NCBI GenBank assembly: GCA_009733575.1
Contig: ML769851.1
Span: forward strand, 5,307-41,981
Direction: 5' to 3'
DNA: 36,675 nucleotides
Source of the DNA: Gymnopus androsaceus JB14
Taxonomy: Eukaryota > Basidiomycota > Agaricomycetes > Agaricales > Omphalotaceae
The translations under genes and the position numbers were made by a program. Every line of letters starts with the position of its first letter. Position 1 is the first letter of the stretch. The notes beneath the pieces were generated by a model. The model was not told where the DNA came from. It made no database searches and saw only the letters and a program-made list of their open reading frames with translations. Of this stretch, positions 31,813-36,675 are shown piece after piece.

Positions 31813-32390
31813 GAAAGTGGGTGATAGTTAGGAGCAGAATGTGAACACCCAGGATAAAGAACTTGATGTGAGGCAAGGACTGTAAAAAAGGGCGCTGAAT
31901 ATCCCAACAAACCAGCAATGGCCTGCATTAAATTGTTGGATTGACATTGAAGGAAACATAACCCCGAAAAGAATGTATTCCCCCCACCAAGATTTGACCT
32001 TGAAGGGCGAGAAGGTGGATAAATGTCGAAATGATACTCTAGATGAAAGGAGATAACAACAGTCGGAGAATAAGTCATGCCTATAGTCATTGATGGCGTT
32101 AGTCCATTCCCATCGCAAAATTCTTTCCTCTCATCGGGAGGTGCGTGTTTCGATTCTGTCGACATAGATATTGAATATGTTCCTTGGTGTTCGAAGATTC
32201 TTTCCCGGCTACACTGAATAATGTAGATATACGAAACTTGAAATTCGAAGTAGATGCAAGTAAATCATTGGTAAGGAACTGAACTTTAACTTGCAACACT
32301 CATCCTGTTGTTCTGAAATTTAAGCCTAGCCGAAACCTGGATCAATAGGGGCAAAATTAGCTCAAAAATCATATATCCTCATTTTTAGAT
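29715..32390 (-). repeat. Left arm of a large inverted duplication
   Basis: The reverse complement of this 2.68-kb segment matches 33828-36675 almost base for base, with scattered substitutions and small indels by eye. It includes P450-3 and about 580 bp upstream of it. The homology begins at the spacer with ATCTAAAAATGAGGA and still holds at the right edge of the window (ATGTGAGGTGCAAAG against ATGTGGGGTGCAAAG). The true outer end therefore cannot be seen. Confidence 0.95.
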
Positions 32391-33827
32391 AATAAGGTGG
32401 GATGGTAATAGAGTGGGATGGGGAGATCTGGATTAAAGTTTCCTAAAAAGTCGCTTGGGAGTTAGTAATCTCCGAGTCAAAGTTTGTAGTCGTTGGACAT
32501 TGACAGCAAGCGGGAGAGCAGCGGAGGAAGTAGGTTGTTCGGGTTAAGCTTCATCTGGCCAAGATCTAGCAGAACTTTATTGTTTTCACCCAGATCACAA
32601 CTCGGGCTCGTGGCGGCTGCCGGCAACGAGCGAGAAGTGTGGAATACAGTATACTTACTAGTATGTAGACAGTAGAATATATCCCGCAAATTGGAACTAA
32701 GTAAACCCGGAGTAAATCAGAGTTTTTCCCCTTAAGCCTTCCTTAAAAAATTCAAGTTCACTTCCAGATGAAAAACAAGGCAAAAAATTGTATTTTTAAC
32801 AGAGATTTTTTCGATTCTAATTACAGTCAATTTTTCATGGGTCCGACGGAGTGATTGCCATGGTTAAGGTTTGTTGATGCAGTAGCGCAAGACCTCCTGA
32901 ATGATACTAGTAGGAATGATGGGATGTACGCCAATACATGTGCAGTATACATAGTTACTGCGGGAAGGAAGGAAGACATGCGGGTTTGCCACTATACTGG
33001 GATAACTCAGAAAAGAACGAGTAATGCGAATTAGCAGCTTATGTATTCCGGGAAGGAGATGGCGCCGTTGGTACAGTGGTGCTTATCACTGCGGAAAGGG
33101 ATAAAAGCTGCTTGATTTCATGTATATCAGCCAGTGTATCGGAATCGTCAATTTGTTGCAAATCGTTTGATTGGGAAAGATTCCATCTGTTTTGCATATA
33201 TCCCACTTCAAGTTACACCAATCAGCTACGATTTAATACAAGTAACAGAATGGTTTCTAGCGAGTCGAGTCCAGTATGGAGATAGCGGCACAGATTCGTG
33301 GAATCAAGGGCGTGGGAAGGCAAGGAGCAGTGGGTGACATTGTTATGGTACTTTGGCCATGACCTATTTCGCTCTACACCTACTTCATTTCCCGCAAAAT
33401 TCTTAGCAGGGGATGTGTTTGATGATACATTTACTTATTGCGTTGGGGTCGGACGCACCTATTACCTGGACATACTGCCATCAGACGAACCAAGTTCACT
33501 CTTCGGCTTATCAGCCATGACACCCCTGAAAGGTCACATATCACTGGTAATTCCCGCGTCTAATTTCTTTCACCTGTTCGATGAAGAGAGACTTGCCGCA
33601 TTGCGTCTTCCCTACTTCCGGGTCGGTTATTTTCAGCCACCATGCTGGTCTACCAGCAAAAGGCTTTAGCGCAAACTCAAAGTGGGTGCGATATCGTAAT
33701 GCCAATGGCAGCTGAAAGTAGATGATTTTTTACAAATTGCTTACATCCAATGGATCGTTGGTGTATATTCGAGTCTGCCTAGGGGAGACTATATCATATA
33801 TCAGAATGTTCAATTTGTTCAGCATAA
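32391..33827. other. Spacer between the inverted arms; shared upstream region of the two P450 copies
   Basis: This 1.44-kb unique segment separates the divergent P450 copies. The longest open run, 33298-33669, has no signature, no intron context and no match I recognise. No repeat or RNA gene was identified. It may carry regulatory sequence for one or both P450 copies. Confidence 0.5.
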
Positions 33828-34080
33828 ATCTAAAAATGAGGACATCTGATTTTTGAGCTAATTTTGCCCCTATTGATCCAGGTTTCGGCTAGGCTTCAAT
33901 TTCAGAACAACAGGATGAGTGTTGCAAGTTAAAGTTCAGTTTGTTACCAATGATTGACTTGCATCTACTTCGAATTTCAAGTTTCGTATATCTACATTAT
34001 TCAGTGTAGCCGGGAAAGAATCTTCGAACACCAAGGAACATATTCAATATCTACGTCGACAGAATCGAAACACGCACCCT

Positions 34081-34256
34081 CATCAGCAAAACCTGTATTT
34101 TCGATGGAGAAAACCCATTCATTTGGACATCTCTGGAGCAAGGTACCTATTCCAGAGACCTCTGGAGATCTCTGGAGAAAATTGACAGTTTTTTGACAGC
34201 TGTCAAGCTCCAGAGATCTCTGGAGACCTCCAGCGAAGATACAGGTTTTGCTGATG
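34081..34256. mobile_element. MITE copy 2, inserted in the right arm only
   Basis: Termini CATCAGCAAAACCTGTATTT and its reverse complement match copy 1 at 8747-8866; the right-hand interior (GACAGCTGTC, AGATCTCTGGAGACCTCCAG) is shared. It is 176 bp, longer than copy 1, because of an extra segment with more TCTGGAG dyads. The left arm (near 32133-32145) shows the same flanks without the element. Comparing filled and empty sites suggests a 2-3 bp duplication (CT or CTC). It lies about 330 bp upstream of the right P450 ATG. Confidence 0.9.
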
Positions 34257-34582
34257 CTCCGATGAGAGAAAAAGAATTTTGCGATGGGAATGGGCTAACG
34301 CCATCAATGACTATAGGCATGACTTATTCTCCGACTGTTGTTATCTCCTTTCATCTAGAGTATCATTTCGACATTTATCCACCTTCTCGCCCTTCAAGGT
34401 CAAATCTTGGTGGGGAATACATTCTTTTCGTGGTTATGTTTCCTTCAATGTCAATGCAACAATTCAATGCAGGCCATTGCTGGTTCGTTAGGATATTCAG
34501 TGCCCTTTTTTACAGTCATTGTCTCGCATCAAGTTCTTTATCCCGAGTGTTCAAATTCTGCTCCTAACTATCACCCACTTTC

Positions 34583-36675
34583 ATGTACTCTCTCCCAACG
34601 CCCAATCCACTTGCTGTTGTGCTACTTCTTGGGCTACTAGCCTTTTCAAGGTTTTACCTCTATCAACGCAAGACTTCCCTTCCACCTGGACCACGAGGTT
34701 GGCCTATAATAGGCAATTTGCTCGATGTACCGTTGATGCATCCCTGGAAAGTCTATGATAGATGGGCGAAGCAATATGGTAAGTACTCAACTTACTTTCA
34801 AACACTAGTAGTTGTTAAGTTCAAGGATACTACATATAGACTCCGGAATTCTTTCTCTGCGTATCCCCGGTGCTACTCTCATCATTCTCAATGACCTGAA
34901 CATTGTACAAGATCTATTCTCTAAGCGCGCCTTGATATACTCAGACAGGTAAGCTTCACATGCCTGATGTCTATGCTATGCTGACTTTCGCATACTCAGA
35001 GCTCACCCATCTGTGCTTAATATGTAGGCCCTATCTGCATCACCTATATAACCACAGTCAAATAAGCCAGTGACAGGATGGATGTATCTCGCTTGTTTGT
35101 GTTTCAAGACTACGGCGAGAAATGGAAACGTATGCCGAATTATTTCCCCATTATTCCATGTGCTCACTGCTTATGATGCTTCCAGATTATAGAATGGTTT
35201 TCAAGCATCAATTTGAAGCAAATAAGGATGTGCCAAGCCGAATACACGAGCTTGCCGCTACGCGTCGGTTATTAGGACGTCTGGTGAAGGCAGAGAACCA
35301 CGAAAAGGAATTACGACTGTAGGCAGGCCGGCATTTCCATGCTAATGGACTTATATATTTCTTTTCGATTCAGCACTGCGGCAGATGCGATTCTGTCTAT
35401 CACATACGGTATTCAAGCTGGTGCACAAAACTCTTCTTATGTGGACCTTGCGGAAGAACAATGACACTCATTTCTGATGTTGCTCGTGGAGGATTCTTAG
35501 GTTGGTCAGGTTCGATAAGGAAAATGCGAAACGTTGAGCCTTTGAATTTAGTTGATGCACTACCACTTTTGAACATGCTTCCATCGTGGTTTCCTGGTGC
35601 TCAATTCAAAGAAAAGGCAACAAGAGGTAAAAAACTTGTTGATCAAGTGCTTCAAACACCCTTTGAGTATGTCAAAGCTGAAGTGGTAAGTAGCAGATCT
35701 ATCTCATCATTCATGTGTTATTGAAGCAGTGATGATCGTTTTAGGCTAAGGGTACAGCAGTTTCTTCAGTTGCCTCTCTATTCCTAGCCTCTTTGGAAGA
35801 TGTCGATTCTGCTTCCCAAAAAGAGCTTGATGACTTTCAAAACATCCTTGGAACTGCGTATTTAGGTCTGTTCAAATTCATATCACTGTGAACTTACCTG
35901 ATGATTTTATCTGCATTCAGGGGGCGCAGATACTGTGAGTATCCAGTCTATAGCTGATAAATTTCATTAATGATTGAAATTTTTCCAAAGACGGTGTCCC
36001 AACTATGCTCTTTCACGCTTGCCATGCTCCTCTATCCAAACGTTCAACGTAAAGCCCAAGCTATACTTGACTCAACGATTAATGGTCGGCTTCCCAATTT
36101 CACAGATTACGGAAAAATCCCATATATTGACGCCATAGTGAACGAGATCCTCCGTTGGAATCCAATGACACCACTAGGTGTTTTCCATGTGCTCAACAGG
36201 GATGATACTTACAAAGGCTATACACTTCCAAAAGGTGCTATCTGTATGCCCAATATATGGGCAATATTACATGATGAGCAGCGTTATGGGCCACATGTTA
36301 ATGAATTCATACCGGAAAGGTTCTTGACAGAAGACGGTGGTAAAATGAACCCCGATATTTCAGATGTGGACGCTGCATTTGGATTTGGGAGAAGGGTTTG
36401 CCCTGGTCGTGGTAGGGGTCTTGTTCTTGTTTTTTCAGAGTATGTTGATTGATGACTAAACTAGTCATTGCTCGCGATTTTGTGTGGATATTGGTCGCTT
36501 CACTGCTTACTGTGTTTGATATCTGTGATGGTATGGACACAGAAGGCCTTCCACTCACCCCTGATAAAATAAAGTATTCAAGTGAGATAATAAGGTGAGT
36601 CATAATTGTTGTTTTCTGTATACTGCTGAGACCGGGATGACTTAAAATGACCCTATACAGCTTTGCACCCCACAT
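34583..36675 (+). pseudogene. P450-4: right copy of P450-3, two frameshifts, truncated by window end
   Basis: Starts MYSLPTPNPLAVVLLLGLLA and follows the left copy exon by exon through LGGADTT, NEILRWNP, FIPERFLTEDG and FGFGRRVCPGR into the last exon, where the window ends at ...FAPH. Two single-base differences break it relative to P450-3. An extra G at 35070 turns AGCCATGAC into AGCCAGTGAC. A missing G near 35457 turns GAAGAGACAATG into GAAGAACAATG, giving an in-frame TGA at once. The first could be bypassed, because the new CAG can serve as a splice acceptor that restores SDRMDVSRLFVF in frame. The second cannot. The haem and I-helix exons remain clean, so inactivation is recent, or these are sequence errors. 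Confidence 0.88.

Larger units (their letters stand above)
33828..36675 (+). repeat. Right arm of the large inverted duplication (cut by window end)
   Basis: Inverted copy of 29715-32390. After subtracting the 176-bp element inserted at 34081-34256, its length (2672 bp) is nearly identical to the left arm. The homology continues to the last base of the window. Confidence 0.95.

Noticed and set aside
31755..32165. Open frames upstream of P450-3, repeated at 34193-34640 upstream of P450-4
   Set aside because: They occur in both arms only because the arms are duplicated; frames overlap each other and the P450 start and show no domain.
33061..33110. tRNA-like words (GGTACAGTGGTGCTTATCAC)
   Set aside because: Only an A-box-like word is present; no T-arm at a suitable distance and no acceptor pairing.
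33298..33669. 123-codon open frame in the spacer of the inverted duplication
   Set aside because: No recognisable motif, no homologous partner in the window and no supporting splice structure; could be chance.

Overview
This is fungal nuclear DNA, almost certainly from a mushroom-forming basidiomycete (Agaricomycetes). The genes are cut into many small exons by introns of about 45-70 nt with GT...AG ends. The protein families fit as well: a Cop4-like sesquiterpene synthase, OrdA-like P450s and a secreted-type GMC oxidoreductase. All gene models here are hand-spliced from the sequence, using family motifs to choose between splice sites.

Layout. Positions 1-5.2 kb are a graveyard: a fragment of a hypothetical protein, a tRNA-related SINE-like piece, a kinesin-motor fragment, an array of the palindrome GGGCAGCTGCCC, a diverged direct repeat, and an LTR-retrotransposon 3' end. 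From 5.27 to 22.2 kb lies a compact oxidative gene set: P450-1 (-), GMC oxidoreductase (+), P450-2 (-), a classical SDR (+) and a sesquiterpene synthase (+). Small terminal-inverted-repeat elements sit between them. From 22.2 to 27.0 kb there are no genes but several foldback or palindromic repeats. At 27.0-28.2 kb is an extended-SDR (dihydroflavonol-reductase-like) reductase (-), followed by a hAT-like transposon relic. From 29.6 kb to the window end, one P450 gene is present twice, head to head, in the arms of a large inverted duplication (29715-32390 and 33828-36675, spacer about 1.44 kb).

How the genes may work together. The terpene synthase would make a sesquiterpene skeleton from farnesyl diphosphate. 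The P450s would hydroxylate it, and the GMC enzyme and the two reductase families would interconvert alcohols and carbonyls. This is an inference from co-location; no product can be named. No transporter, transcription factor, transferase, halogenase or prenyl-diphosphate synthase was seen, and the cluster may extend past the right edge.

Two integrity points matter. The terpene synthase lacks one nucleotide at an A7 run just after its NSE metal-binding motif. The right-hand P450 copy carries two single-base indels relative to its left twin. The other six genes (three P450s, GMC, SDR, reductase) can be spliced into full-length open frames.
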